Shown here: positions 8,612-17,344 of the stretch, piece after piece | Position numbering within the stretch: position 1 is the first letter of the stretch | How the letters are laid out: every line of letters starts with the position of its first letter | Source: CALBPI01 sp038531945 | Lineage (GTDB): Bacteria; Pseudomonadota; Gammaproteobacteria; Steroidobacterales; Woeseiaceae | NCBI GenBank assembly: GCA_038531945.1 | Contig: JBCBBH010000001.1 | Location: 744,001 to 808,000, forward strand | Direction of reading: 5' to 3' | Length of the DNA stretch: 64,000 nt | Notes under the pieces: model-generated | Databases searched by the model: none | The model's input: the letters and a program-made list of their open reading frames with translations, nothing else | Told to the model about the DNA's origin: nothing | Position numbers and translations under genes: made by a program

Positions 8612-10213
8612 CTATTGCTCCCTTCGGATAAAATCTGCGGCTCGCTCACCAATCATGATCGTAGGCAGATTGGTATTGCCTGAGACGATGCTCGGCATTA
8701 CCGAAGCATCTGCAACGCGAAGACCTGTGACACCGCGCACGTTCAGAAATGGATCGACGACGGAGGCGGTGTCTTTGCCCATTCGGCACGTTCCTACAGG
8801 GTGGTAAATTGTGTCAGCTCGTTCACGAATGGTTTCGCATAGCGCCTCGTCGCTCTCAAAAACGATGGGATCCGTTGGCGATTGCACGACGTCGGACATT
8901 GCAGGTGCGGTCATCACTCTATTCGCAATCCGAAGACCGTTTTTGAGCGTGTGAATGTCCTCTGGATGACTGAGGTAATTAGGGTCTATAAGTGGGGCGT
9001 CGTGTGTAGAGGGGCTGTTTAAGCGAACCGAACCACGACTTTTCGGGCGAAGTCCACACACATGGCAGCTGACACCTCTACCCCATTGCAACTTTCGCCC
9101 GTGATCTTCGATCAGAGCAGTAGCGAAGTGAAGTTGCACGTCTGGTTGATTGAGAGTCGGGGAGGTTCTTAGGAAAGCACCGCTTTCATTGAAATTGGTC
9201 GTCCACGCCCCTCGCCCGTGGCGCAGATAGGGAAGCCAACCCAAAGCTGTTCGAACCAGGCTAGCGAAATGATAGCCAGATGTGCGCGGCGATCGCGACC
9301 GGTAGAGAAGTGCGACGTCTAGGTGGTCTTGCAGGTTCCGCCCGACATTTGGGCTGTCCACTAAAACTGAGATATCGTTTTTCTTGAGTTCTTCTTGGGG
9401 GCCAATGCCTGAGCACATGAGAATCTGGGGTGTCTGGATTGCACCGGCGCAGAGAATAACTTCGCGTCGTGCGTTGTACCGGCCCCGGTTGGTCGAAACA
9501 CCGATGGCGCGACGCTCTTGGAAGAGAAGGGTTTCGACGTGAGTCTTCGTCGATACGGACAAGTTCGGGCGCGATTTTGCTTCAGACAGATAGGCTTTTG
9601 ATGCACTCGCGCGCCGCCCATTGCGTTGGCAAAGATGAAACAGTCCAATGCCCTCTTGCCGCTCGCCGTTGAAGTCGTTGTTTTCGGGAATGTTTAGGTC
9701 GATCCCGGCTTGGATAAACTTCTCGTTCAGGCCGTGCGTAGTTCTCGGTGCAGAGACAGCAACAGGACCATCTATTCCGTGAAGGGCAGAGGGGGCACCT
9801 TCGAATGTCTCGAGCTTTCGGAAATGTGGAAGGACGTCTGAGTAACCCCAGCCTTCTGCGCCCTCGGAAATCCATCGATCGTAGTCTTGCCGATGACCAC
9901 GAATGGCGATCATTGCGTTGATTGAACTTGAGCCGCCGAGCACTTTGCCTCGTGGCTGATAACCGCGTCGGCCATTCAGTCCAGCTTGCGGTACTGTTTC
10001 AAATGCCCAGTTTCCGAGCCGGGAAGGCACTGTCAGTGACAGCGCCATGGGTACTGAAAACAGAGGGTTGCTGTCATCCGGTCCTGCTTCCAAAAGACAG
10101 ACGCGACAGTCTGGATCTTCTGACAACCGCGCGGCAATTGCACACCCTGCTGATCCACCTCCGACGATGACATAGTCGAAGACTGACTCAGCGCATTGTT
10201 CGGTCCGATTCAT
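8612..10213 (-). CDS. GMC-family FAD alcohol dehydrogenase/oxidase
   Basis: GMC oxidoreductase of 533 residues. N-terminal FAD motif GGGSAG with ...LLEAGP, GMC signature 1 around GKVLGGSSSINAMI, signature 2 around GAIQTPQILMCSGIG, and a C-terminal domain with the catalytic histidine in YHPVGTCRMG and Asn in SGNTNLP, followed by a GERAADFI helix. The family oxidises alcohols with FAD; close-looking relatives include choline dehydrogenase and AlkJ-type alcohol dehydrogenases. No signal peptide is seen, so it is cytoplasmic or membrane-associated. In context it would oxidise an alcohol freed by the alkylsulfatase. A GAGGAG sequence about ten bases before the ATG supports the start. Confidence 0.9.
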   Translation of the reverse strand: MNRTEQCAESVFDYVIVGGGSAGCAIAARLSEDPDCRVCLLEAGPDDSNPLFSVPMALSLTVPSRLGNWAFETVPQAGLNGRRGYQPRGKVLGGSSSINAMIAIRGHRQDYDRWISEGAEGWGYSDVLPHFRKLETFEGAPSALHGIDGPVAVSAPRTTHGLNEKFIQAGIDLNIPENNDFNGERQEGIGLFHLCQRNGRRASASKAYLSEAKSRPNLSVSTKTHVETLLFQERRAIGVSTNRGRYNARREVILCAGAIQTPQILMCSGIGPQEELKKNDISVLVDSPNVGRNLQDHLDVALLYRSRSPRTSGYHFASLVRTALGWLPYLRHGRGAWTTNFNESGAFLRTSPTLNQPDVQLHFATALIEDHGRKLQWGRGVSCHVCGLRPKSRGSVRLNSPSTHDAPLIDPNYLSHPEDIHTLKNGLRIANRVMTAPAMSDVVQSPTDPIVFESDEALCETIRERADTIYHPVGTCRMGKDTASVVDPFLNVRGVTGLRVADASVMPSIVSGNTNLPTIMIGERAADFIRREQ

Positions 10214-10270
10214 TGCCGCCAGCTCCTCGACTACAATAGAACTAGAACCAGTCTTGGAGAGCGAGAGAGA

Positions 10271-12736
10271 TTAGAAATTGAGGCGAAATTCGATGCCATA
10301 GGTCCGAGGTACTCCGGAGTAAGCTGCGACGCTTTGAAGTTCCGGCAGTTGAAACGTCTGAAGCAGAAATTCTTCGTCAAGGAGGTTTTCGCCGAACAAG
10401 GAAATCGACCAGGTATCGTTTGTAGACAGGAGTCCTATTCGCCCGCTAACCAGAATGAAATCGTCTTGCATGACGTTCGACGCTGCACCGGTCAAAGCAA
10501 GCGATTGCTCCGTGACGAATCTCGAGTTCAAGTGGACGAGCGCATCAATCGAAGTGAGTAGCGGCCACGAATATGTGGCCGCTGCCGTAACAGTCAGCTC
10601 TGGACTGCGCGCCAATTGCTCGCCGCCTTGAACGAACGTTGTTCCGGCTACGATGTCCTCGGTCAGCTCGACCTTGTTATACGACAGACCGGATTGAATG
10701 GTTACGCCGTCTGCCGGTCTTGCCATTAGGTCAAGTTCTGCCCCGTAGCTTTCTGCCGGTGCGTTGAAGACGACGAAGTTGTTCCCATTAAAGACAAGGT
10801 TTTGGAATCCTTTTATATCTTGGAAGTAAACCGCGCCGTTGAGCAAAACTGCCCCATCGCCAAAGGAGGAGTTGAAGCCAAGCTCGTAGGCATCTGCTGT
10901 CTCTTCGTTAAACTCAAGATCATTCGGGCTCGGCGCGACGCCGTTGCTAATGGAGTAGTTGAAAGAGGAGCGTGCAAGGTTAAAGCCGCCGGATTTAAAA
11001 CCTCGCGAGTAGCTCGTATACATCAATAGATCTTCGTTGAGCGCATAGGCAAGCTTTGCCGTCCCAGAGAGTTGACTGTCATCGCGAGTCGCCTCGCCGG
11101 TCCCATTGGCTTCGGTGTTCAGCACAGGTGAGCAGACCAATGGTACAGCCGCGCCGAGTAGGGGAAGGGCGGCTGGCGTCGCGTTCAGAAAGTCACAACC
11201 AGACGAGGTCGAGTTTAGATTGAAATTGAGTTCTTTCCTCTCATACGTGTATCGAAGTCCTGTGGTCAAGACCAACCGCTCATTGAGGGACCACTCATTG
11301 TGCGTGAACAGAGCAAGCGCTTGCGTGTCCACCTCGAAGTTGTCCGCTTGTTGACCTTCGCCGTCCTGAACGGGCGGAATAAAAAATCCTGCTTGAAGGG
11401 GATCGGCGAGTGCGAGAAAAGACGGTACGCCAGGCAGTGTTCCATAGACTTGGAATCCTGTAGGAAACTGTGCGTTGCGCGTGGCTTGGTTGTAGACGAT
11501 GTCCACGAAACTAGAAGAGTCCGCCCCACCACGTATCGTATCGGTCAATTCAAGTTGCTGGTTGAGATAGAACGCGCCGACTAGCCAATTCAATCGCCCG
11601 CTATCACCTTGCAGGCGAAGTTCTTGGGTGAAGCTCTGATCTTCGGTCTTGAAATCGTCGCGGAAGGATCGGTTCAGTCCAGAGCCATCGACGTCCTGAT
11701 CTCTTGTGACCTCCCAGCTACGGTAGGCGGTGATTGATGTGAGGTTGGAATTACCAATTGCTCTGTCATACTGAGCAGAGACTCCCCATTCGTCGACCTC
11801 TTCACGAGTTGGCCGGTTGGGTGACAAAGCCGTTTGGTAGTCACCAATATCTGGTGATGCGAAAGGCGTCACACCTTGTGGCAAAGTAATTGCACTGACG
11901 ATGGCGGCAAGTGGGCCGGGATCGAGAACGAGCGAGGCACAGCATGATTCGTCAGCGGACCCGACGTCTGCGATGATCCGGAGCGTTGAGACATCACCTT
12001 CGTACTGCACCTGACTGCGAACCATGACCCGATCGATATCATTGATGTTCGAACCGGTGTTTACTTCTTCGATGTATCCGTCTCGATTGCGAACCACCGC
12101 ATCCAATCTTGTCGCCCATTGATCACCCAATGGAATATTCAGAGCGCCTTCTAGCTCGAAGGCACCATAGTTTCCTGTGTAGGCTGAAATATAGCCGTCG
12201 GTGTTGCTGCTCGGTGCCACGGTATTGATGGATACCGCGCCGGAACTTGTGTTCCGACCAAACAGTGTCCCTTGCGGTCCGCGCAGAACTTCAATACTGC
12301 TGAGTTCCGGGAGCTCTGATAGTGCGATTCCCGTACGTGTTCGGAACACACCGTCAATGAGAACCCCAACTGAGGGTTCAAAACCTGGGTTGTTTCCGAG
12401 CGTCCCAATCCCACGGATCGAGATCAACGTACCGACCGCAGAACTCTCTGTCTGGGTAATTTGGACCGAGGGGGAGAGCTGTTCGATATCCGACAGTGCT
12501 GTGACGTTTGCATTCTCAAGGGTATCGGCAGACAACACATTGATGGACGCGGGCACATCTTGAACGGTGACGTTCTCACGGCGGGTCGCAGTGACGGTGA
12601 TGGTATCGATCGGGTCTAAGTTAGTGTCTTGAGCAACCGTCGGAGTTGCCGTTACCAAAGACAGCAGAAATGCACCACCCGTCCAAGCAGATTGAACGCG
12701 GCATCGTTTCGAGTGCGGCGTGGTTTGGTCGATCAT
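10271..12736 (-). CDS. TonB-dependent outer-membrane receptor
   Basis: Receptor of about 821 residues. I start at the ATG at 12736 because it has a GGGGGGA ribosome site, and the product then begins with a short basic region and signal peptide ending TPTVAQ. Next come a TonB box (DTITVTATRR), the plug domain (VPASINVLSADTLENANV; IRGIGTLG; EVLRGPQGTLFGRN) and a 22-strand-type barrel ending in ...EFRLNF with a terminal Phe. Such receptors take up large or scarce molecules using TonB energy. It is the first gene of the minus-strand oxidative series and diverges from the alkylsulfatase over a shared operator, so it probably imports that pathway's substrate. Confidence 0.93.
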   Translation of the reverse strand: MIDQTTPHSKRCRVQSAWTGGAFLLSLVTATPTVAQDTNLDPIDTITVTATRRENVTVQDVPASINVLSADTLENANVTALSDIEQLSPSVQITQTESSAVGTLISIRGIGTLGNNPGFEPSVGVLIDGVFRTRTGIALSELPELSSIEVLRGPQGTLFGRNTSSGAVSINTVAPSSNTDGYISAYTGNYGAFELEGALNIPLGDQWATRLDAVVRNRDGYIEEVNTGSNINDIDRVMVRSQVQYEGDVSTLRIIADVGSADESCCASLVLDPGPLAAIVSAITLPQGVTPFASPDIGDYQTALSPNRPTREEVDEWGVSAQYDRAIGNSNLTSITAYRSWEVTRDQDVDGSGLNRSFRDDFKTEDQSFTQELRLQGDSGRLNWLVGAFYLNQQLELTDTIRGGADSSSFVDIVYNQATRNAQFPTGFQVYGTLPGVPSFLALADPLQAGFFIPPVQDGEGQQADNFEVDTQALALFTHNEWSLNERLVLTTGLRYTYERKELNFNLNSTSSGCDFLNATPAALPLLGAAVPLVCSPVLNTEANGTGEATRDDSQLSGTAKLAYALNEDLLMYTSYSRGFKSGGFNLARSSFNYSISNGVAPSPNDLEFNEETADAYELGFNSSFGDGAVLLNGAVYFQDIKGFQNLVFNGNNFVVFNAPAESYGAELDLMARPADGVTIQSGLSYNKVELTEDIVAGTTFVQGGEQLARSPELTVTAAATYSWPLLTSIDALVHLNSRFVTEQSLALTGAASNVMQDDFILVSGRIGLLSTNDTWSISLFGENLLDEEFLLQTFQLPELQSVAAYSGVPRTYGIEFRLNF

Positions 12737-12815
12737 TCGGTCCCCCCGTTTACGACTCGGTTTTTTCGTTCTCCTACTCGTGCCCAAATGAGACCGTGTA
12801 CGATGAGTCCAACAA

Positions 12816-12843
12816 TTGTCACGATACATGACATTAGTATAAT
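12816..12843 (+). promoter_or_regulatory. Strong sigma70-type promoter of the alkylsulfatase gene
   Basis: TTGTCA (12816-12821), 16 bp spacer, then a perfect TATAAT (12838-12843). Transcription would start near 12850, about 85 bases before the ATG at 12934. Both boxes lie in or beside the two direct repeats at 12817-12868: repeat 1 covers the -35 and spacer, repeat 2 covers the start point. A bound repressor would block it. Position and spacing are seen; use is inferred. Confidence 0.65.
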
Positions 12844-12868
12844 AACTGTCACGGTACAAGACATTAGT
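12817..12868. promoter_or_regulatory. Tandem operator: two 22-bp direct repeats with inner dyad symmetry
   Basis: Copies at 12817-12838 and 12847-12868 match at 20 of 22 positions and are spaced 30 bp apart, about three helical turns, so proteins bound to both sit on the same face. Each contains the imperfect palindrome TGTCACGRTACAWGACA, a TetR-family-like operator shape. They lie between the receptor and the alkylsulfatase genes and overlap the latter's promoter. The TetR gene at 15073 is the obvious candidate to bind here. Confidence 0.6.
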
Positions 12869-12933
12869 TTGCTGTGCGCTACAAGAGGCGCAGTCCACAA
12901 GTCTCGTCACTGGATATGGATAGGGAGTTCGAT

Positions 12934-14964
12934 ATGGTCGTTTCAACGCGTTCTTGCTCGGTTTTTTGTCTGGTAATCACGCTGGCTGGCTGCGGAAAGA
13001 CCGACAGCGATCTCTATGACTCCAGTGGCGTGGATGAGCGACCGACGATGTCGCATGAGCATCTTCGCTTCCCGCCAGAAGGAGAGGCGACCGAGGCAAC
13101 ACGGCAGTTCAACCGTCAAGCGCGGGAGTCTTCGGGGTTTGACCGGTCAATTGATGCGGAACGAGCGGCTCGAGGGTTCATGGGCAGTATTGAAGACACC
13201 GAAATACGCGGGGCCGCTGGCCGCGTCGTCTGGCGCACCAATGCCTATGACTTTTTAGCCGAACCGAGCCCCGATACCGCTCATCCGAGTTTGTGGGCGC
13301 ATTCCCGTTTGGTAGCCCGTCATGGCCTATTTGTCGTGGCAGACGGTATCTATCAAGTCCGCGGCTATGATCTCAGTGTCATGTCGATCATTCGTGGCGA
13401 AACAGGATGGATTGTGGTCGACACCTTAACCAACGGGGAAACAGCAGCAGCGGCACTTGGACTAGTTCAAGATCGACTGGGCGAGCGACCCGTATCCGCT
13501 GTCATCTACTCCCACAGTCACGCCGATCACTTTGGCGGTACCGATGGCTTACTAAATGAAGCGCCGAATGATCGTGCCCAGATTCCGATCATTGCCCCTT
13601 ATGGATTTACCCATGAGGCGGTTACCGAGAACCTCATCGCGGGCCCTCACATGGCCAGACGCGCCACCCTGATGTACGGGAGAACACTGGAGCCTGGTCC
13701 AGCTGGTTCCATCGGTGCCGGTCTGGGTCCTGGAATTCCCAAAGGAACGATTTCTTTTGTACGGCCAACAGAAGAGCTTGGACAGGGCGTGACTCGCAAG
13801 ACGATCGATGGCGTCCGATTCGAGTTTGTCGACGCTGGCGGCACGGAAGCACCTTCGGAGTTCATGTTCTACCTGCCGGATTGGCGAGCACTGTTTACCG
13901 CTGAAGTTGTTACCGGCACCTTCCACAACGTCCTAACCATGCGAGGCGCCAAAGTTCGCGACAGTCTGCTGTGGAGTAAGGCTATTGATGATGTTTTGAT
14001 CCGCTATGGAAGCCGATCGGATGTGATGTTTGCCGCACATCATTGGCCGGTATGGGGAACTGAAGACGTCATCAACCGCCTTCGTGCGCATCGAGATGTG
14101 TATCGCAACATCCATGATCAGACGATTCGACAGGCAAACGCGGGAAATACCATCCACGAGGTCTCCGAAGTTGTCTCAAAGCCCAATGTGTCGACCGAAG
14201 ACCCGTCCATTCTCGATTTTTATGGGTCGACAACACACAACGCGCGAGCCGTTTACCAGTTTTACTTTGGGTGGTGGAACGGCGTGCCAGCTGAGTTTGA
14301 CCCGCACACGCCAGAGGAGCGAGCAAAACGATTCGTCCAGACGCTGGGCGGTCCTCAACAGACCCTCGCAGCCGGTAAGCGAGCGTTCTCAACTGGAGAC
14401 TATCGTTGGGCTGCAGAGCTCTTTAACAGCATTGTTTTTGTCGACGATCAAGATGAAATGGCCACTCTTTGGCTCGCGTCGACCTATGAGCAACTTGGTT
14501 TCCAAGCTGAAAGCGGCGCGACTCGTAACTATTTTCTCAGCGCAGCGAATGAACTGCGTACTGGGAAACGTGTGGGGAGCAAACTCATGGAGGGAGCGGT
14601 TACATTTCTTCCGAATGTTCCTACGTCATCGTTATTCGACTCGCTGGCAGCTCGGTATGATCCGAGTTCGCACGATCGCGAACCGTATGACCTCGATTTC
14701 GTGTTCACCGATACCAATGAAGTCATTAGTGTTGAAGTCGGACGTGATGTCGCAATACCAAGGTATGGTGTTAGGGCCGAGGCTCCTGCAGCGACAGTGA
14801 CAGTATCGCGAAAAGTCTTCGACGGTCTCTTGCTTGGGGAGCATAGTGCACTCGGCTTAATTATCACTCGCAAGCTTAAGATCAAGGGTGCAACCGGTGC
14901 GGTAGATGCGTTCTTTGATGCGCTCGAGAAGCCACCGGAAGACTTTCCTATCGTGACCCCTTAA
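12934..14964 (+). CDS. Alkylsulfatase, metallo-beta-lactamase fold, lipoprotein
   Basis: Protein of about 676 residues from the ATG at 12934, chosen for the AGGGAG site upstream and because it gives a lipoprotein signal with lipobox LAGC (the frame also has a GTG at 12874). The metal site HSHADH (residues 194-199) with ...FGGTDGL, later AAHHWPVWG, an alkylsulfatase dimerisation domain in the middle, and a C-terminal SCP2-like lipid-binding domain match SdsA1/BDS1-type enzymes. These hydrolyse alkyl sulfate esters to alcohol plus sulfate using two zinc ions. The lipid anchor suggests action at the periplasmic side of a membrane. It is followed by a TetR gene and diverges from the receptor, so it is probably the entry enzyme of the island's pathway. 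Confidence 0.9.
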   Translation: MVVSTRSCSVFCLVITLAGCGKTDSDLYDSSGVDERPTMSHEHLRFPPEGEATEATRQFNRQARESSGFDRSIDAERAARGFMGSIEDTEIRGAAGRVVWRTNAYDFLAEPSPDTAHPSLWAHSRLVARHGLFVVADGIYQVRGYDLSVMSIIRGETGWIVVDTLTNGETAAAALGLVQDRLGERPVSAVIYSHSHADHFGGTDGLLNEAPNDRAQIPIIAPYGFTHEAVTENLIAGPHMARRATLMYGRTLEPGPAGSIGAGLGPGIPKGTISFVRPTEELGQGVTRKTIDGVRFEFVDAGGTEAPSEFMFYLPDWRALFTAEVVTGTFHNVLTMRGAKVRDSLLWSKAIDDVLIRYGSRSDVMFAAHHWPVWGTEDVINRLRAHRDVYRNIHDQTIRQANAGNTIHEVSEVVSKPNVSTEDPSILDFYGSTTHNARAVYQFYFGWWNGVPAEFDPHTPEERAKRFVQTLGGPQQTLAAGKRAFSTGDYRWAAELFNSIVFVDDQDEMATLWLASTYEQLGFQAESGATRNYFLSAANELRTGKRVGSKLMEGAVTFLPNVPTSSLFDSLAARYDPSSHDREPYDLDFVFTDTNEVISVEVGRDVAIPRYGVRAEAPAATVTVSRKVFDGLLLGEHSALGLIITRKLKIKGATGAVDAFFDALEKPPEDFPIVTP

Positions 14965-15072
14965 TACACTTGGACGAGTGCTTCAGATTTGACCAAAAAT
15001 CCGATTAATACGAAACTTGCCTGAGCGTGCTCTGGTTGCTTCGGCATACCTTTTTGCTTCAGGGGTTTGGGT

Positions 15073-15675
15073 TTGAGGAAAAAGACAGGGCACGACACTA
15101 AGCCTAAGAGAATTGATGGACGCACAGCGAGAAGTCGTGTGCAGTACGATGAGATCAAAGCCGCTTTCCTTGAACTCGTAAACGAAGGCAACTATTCACC
15201 AACAGCCGTGGACGTCGCAGAAAGGACCGGAATCACCGTTCGTACGGTCTTTCGCCACTTTTCTAACATTGAGGCGCTCTACGCCAAAATTGGGGAGTTC
15301 CAAAGGTCGTTTGCATTCGAAACAATGCCCAGCGATATTGAAGACAGTGGCTGGGAAGACAGACTAAGACAGATAATCATTCGCCGACGCGCGGTTTTCG
15401 AAGTCATTCTGGGTTCTTTGGAATTTATCATAGTGAATCGGTGGCGTTCCCGATTCGTGGCAGAGGCGTATCAGCGGATCCTTCGTGAAAGTCGACAGTT
15501 CTTAGAGTTGGCGCTCCAAGATCACATCGACATTACAACCCGTGATTTCAACACGCTCGTTGTTCTTTTTTCTCCAGCGCAATGGAGAATGTTGAGAAAG
15601 GACTTCGATCTGACAACGGATGAAGCAGAACAATGGCTGTTTGATACGGCTATCGCTTTGTATCCGTCTGTTTGA
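15073..15675 (+). CDS. TetR-family transcriptional regulator
   Basis: About 200 residues. AGGGG at 15061 fits the TTG at 15073 (spacing 7) better than the TTG at 15067. The N-terminal helix-turn-helix is clear: IKAAFLELVNEGNYSPTAVD, then VAERTGITVRTVFRHFSNIEALY. The C-terminal part is helical and unassigned, as is normal for the ligand domain. It lies 108 bp after the alkylsulfatase gene in the same direction and is the only TetR regulator in the island. It probably binds the palindromic repeats at 12817-12868 and releases them when it senses a substrate or intermediate. Confidence 0.88.
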   Translation: MRKKTGHDTKPKRIDGRTARSRVQYDEIKAAFLELVNEGNYSPTAVDVAERTGITVRTVFRHFSNIEALYAKIGEFQRSFAFETMPSDIEDSGWEDRLRQIIIRRRAVFEVILGSLEFIIVNRWRSRFVAEAYQRILRESRQFLELALQDHIDITTRDFNTLVVLFSPAQWRMLRKDFDLTTDEAEQWLFDTAIALYPSV

Positions 15676-15870
15676 CGCCTATTGCGTGCATGATTAGGTC
15701 GCGCCTTTTAGGGCAGAATAATCCAGCGGCGGCAACGGACGCTATCTCGATTCGGTGAAAAGAGTCCAAGGTAGTAGAGCGAATTGCTCAGCTCTGATCT
15801 TCGCTCGTAAAGGATGTTGCCTCACTGGAGTTTACGTAACGCTCCTAAACTCACAGTCCCGTTTTAACTG

Positions 15871-16350
15871 TCAGAACACTGAGGAAATTGCCTGGACAAC
15901 ACGATACTCGACTAGTTTGGATTTTGCGTGGCCTGTCTTTTCTATGTAGGCGAGTGTTGAGGGGTCTATGCGGAATAGCTCGGCAACGTCTCTCTGCGAA
16001 AGACCACGGTGTTTGCGATACAGAAGGACTGATTCGCCTAAGTTGCTAGGCGGGTGGCTATATGGAATAGGGCAATAGCCTAGATACGACATTATCGCGG
16101 GGTAGTACTTAACCATGGGCTGGTTGTTACCACGCTCCCAATTAATGACCGAAAAAGTGTCTGCGCCAATGAGTTCAGCTACGTCACATTGCCGCTCTCC
16201 CCGCGTCACCCGCACCGCCCGTATATGATCACCAAGAGTCTCAATTTGTTCCGGATACGCTTTCGGCAGCCGTAAGTGATTGAATTTTCTCGGTGGCAAC
16301 AAGGCAACGAAACCATGTCCGTGCGGCAGGTTGGGTGAGGTCGATGCCAC
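15871..16350 (-). CDS. Two-domain Xre-type helix-turn-helix protein
   Basis: Up to 159 residues. Two related helix-turn-helix units: TLGDHIRAVRVTRGERQCDVAELIGADTFSVINWERGNNQP at about 39-78, and LGESVLLYRKHRGLSQRDVAELFRIDPSTLAYIEK at about 102-136, joined by a YYPAIMSYLGYCPIP linker. This LP(K)xYP...LG(D/E)HIR arrangement recurs in a widespread family of small standalone regulators of unknown target. The ATG at 16350 lies inside the comM remnant, so the first 16 residues are antisense comM sequence. TTG codons at 16302 or 16299 may be the original start. Its position exactly at the island's right border is notable; a role in element control is possible but unproven. Confidence 0.75.
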   Translation of the reverse strand: MASTSPNLPHGHGFVALLPPRKFNHLRLPKAYPEQIETLGDHIRAVRVTRGERQCDVAELIGADTFSVINWERGNNQPMVKYYPAIMSYLGYCPIPYSHPPSNLGESVLLYRKHRGLSQRDVAELFRIDPSTLAYIEKTGHAKSKLVEYRVVQAISSVF

Positions 16351-16777
16351 TTGTCGTTGTAGCGCCGATCAGGTGCAACGTTATCAAGACCGGATCTCCG
16401 GCCCGCTACTCGACCGGATCGACTTGTCGGTGCGTCTGCCAAGAGTTCGCTTTGAGGCGCTGACCGATGTCGGTTCGGAGGAGTCGACCGAAGTTGTTGC
16501 AGCGCGAGTCGCTGCTGCTCGAGCGCGGGCAGAGCGGCGACAGGGTTCGCCCAACGCAACTTGGTCCACGGCATCCGTGCAAGCCTGGCTTCGATCCGGC
16601 GGCGCTGCCGTCACGTTGCTTGGTAAAGCCGCGGAATCGCTGCGGCTCTCTGCCCGTCAATGCCATCGCGTAGTGCGTGTGGCACGAACGATCGCCGACT
16701 TGGCCGACGCGGTGGATATTCAACGCGCGCATATGGCCGAGGCTTTGGCGTTGAGGGCGCCGGGACGGACGGGCTAG
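16304..16777 (+). pseudogene. comM: comM 3' fragment, displaced remnant
   Basis: In-frame with comM from the PCPCG motif (16313) to the normal end LRAPGRTG and stop; same length as the left copy (465 bp) and about 86% identical in protein. It lacks the whole AAA+ core, with no Walker motifs, so it cannot be a working helicase. The short lead MNFLGGNKATK is unrelated to comM. The likeliest history is that this is the host's original 3' end, pushed aside when an island inserted and supplied a replacement end at 642-1106. The reverse assignment cannot be excluded from sequence alone. Confidence 0.85.
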
Positions 16778-16798
16778 CGATCATCGACCCCGCAAGTG
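16304..16798 (+). repeat. Right copy of the comM 3' direct repeat (island border)
   Basis: Partner of 633-1127, in the same orientation and without indels in the coding part; similarity runs a little beyond the stop to CCCCGCAAGTG. Bounds the island on the right. The homology start near the MNPCPCG codons marks the probable crossover point. Confidence 0.8.
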
Positions 16799-16891
16799 AT
16801 GGTGCAGTATTCTCTGGTGAGGCTGACCGCCAAGTCGGCATCGCCATTTCGACAAACTACTGCTAGGGGACCTGTGTTGGAGTTTTGCAAA

Positions 16892-17344
16892 ATGCGACGA
16901 GTTGCTCTGCTTGGCTTTGTACTGTCGCCACTGGTGACCGGCTGTGTGAGTCACATGATTGCTGTGAGCAACAAGCTACAGGGCATCGAAGGCAACGCAC
17001 CTCAGTACAGGGTCGAGAATCTACAAGCAGAGTGTGAGCGAATTTATCAAGTGACGCCGATGTTGACGCTCGCGACGATGCTGGAAGGTCCCATGGAGTG
17101 CGGGGATGTTGCGAGTGGTGAGTCAGTGCCGTGTGATGAGTTCGATACTGAAGAAGAGAAGCAAGCGCGCGCTCAGCGACTGCAAGTTCGAAAGGTGCAA
17201 GAAGCCGCCGCACGCGATGCGGACGCTGCTTGTCGTGCGTATGAGGAGAACCCAAGGGACGATGCTTTGCGACGTCTCGCTGAGGAGGCTGTCTTACGGG
17301 AGCGAGGGGCTGAGCGGATTGGTAGTGGGGCGCTGGAGCAATGA
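16892..17344 (+). CDS. Small lipoprotein, unknown function
   Basis: About 150 residues from the ATG at 16892 (GGAG upstream). A typical lipoprotein signal with lipobox VTGC is followed by a helical domain with paired cysteines (ECERIYQ, MECGDV, VPCDEF) and an alanine/arginine-rich C-terminal helix with coiled-coil character (EEEKQARAQRLQVRKVQEAAARD begins it). The stop overlaps the next start as ATGA, so it is coupled to the DUF1963 gene. Function unknown. First gene outside the comM remnant. Confidence 0.7.
   Translation: MRRVALLGFVLSPLVTGCVSHMIAVSNKLQGIEGNAPQYRVENLQAECERIYQVTPMLTLATMLEGPMECGDVASGESVPCDEFDTEEEKQARAQRLQVRKVQEAAARDADAACRAYEENPRDDALRRLAEEAVLRERGAERIGSGALEQ

Noticed and set aside
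12737..12946. Seventy extra N-terminal residues of the TonB-dependent receptor, with a repeated YRDSYYTNV-like pattern
   Set aside because: The repeat is the tandem operator read as protein; a strong ribosome site and signal peptide start at 12736.
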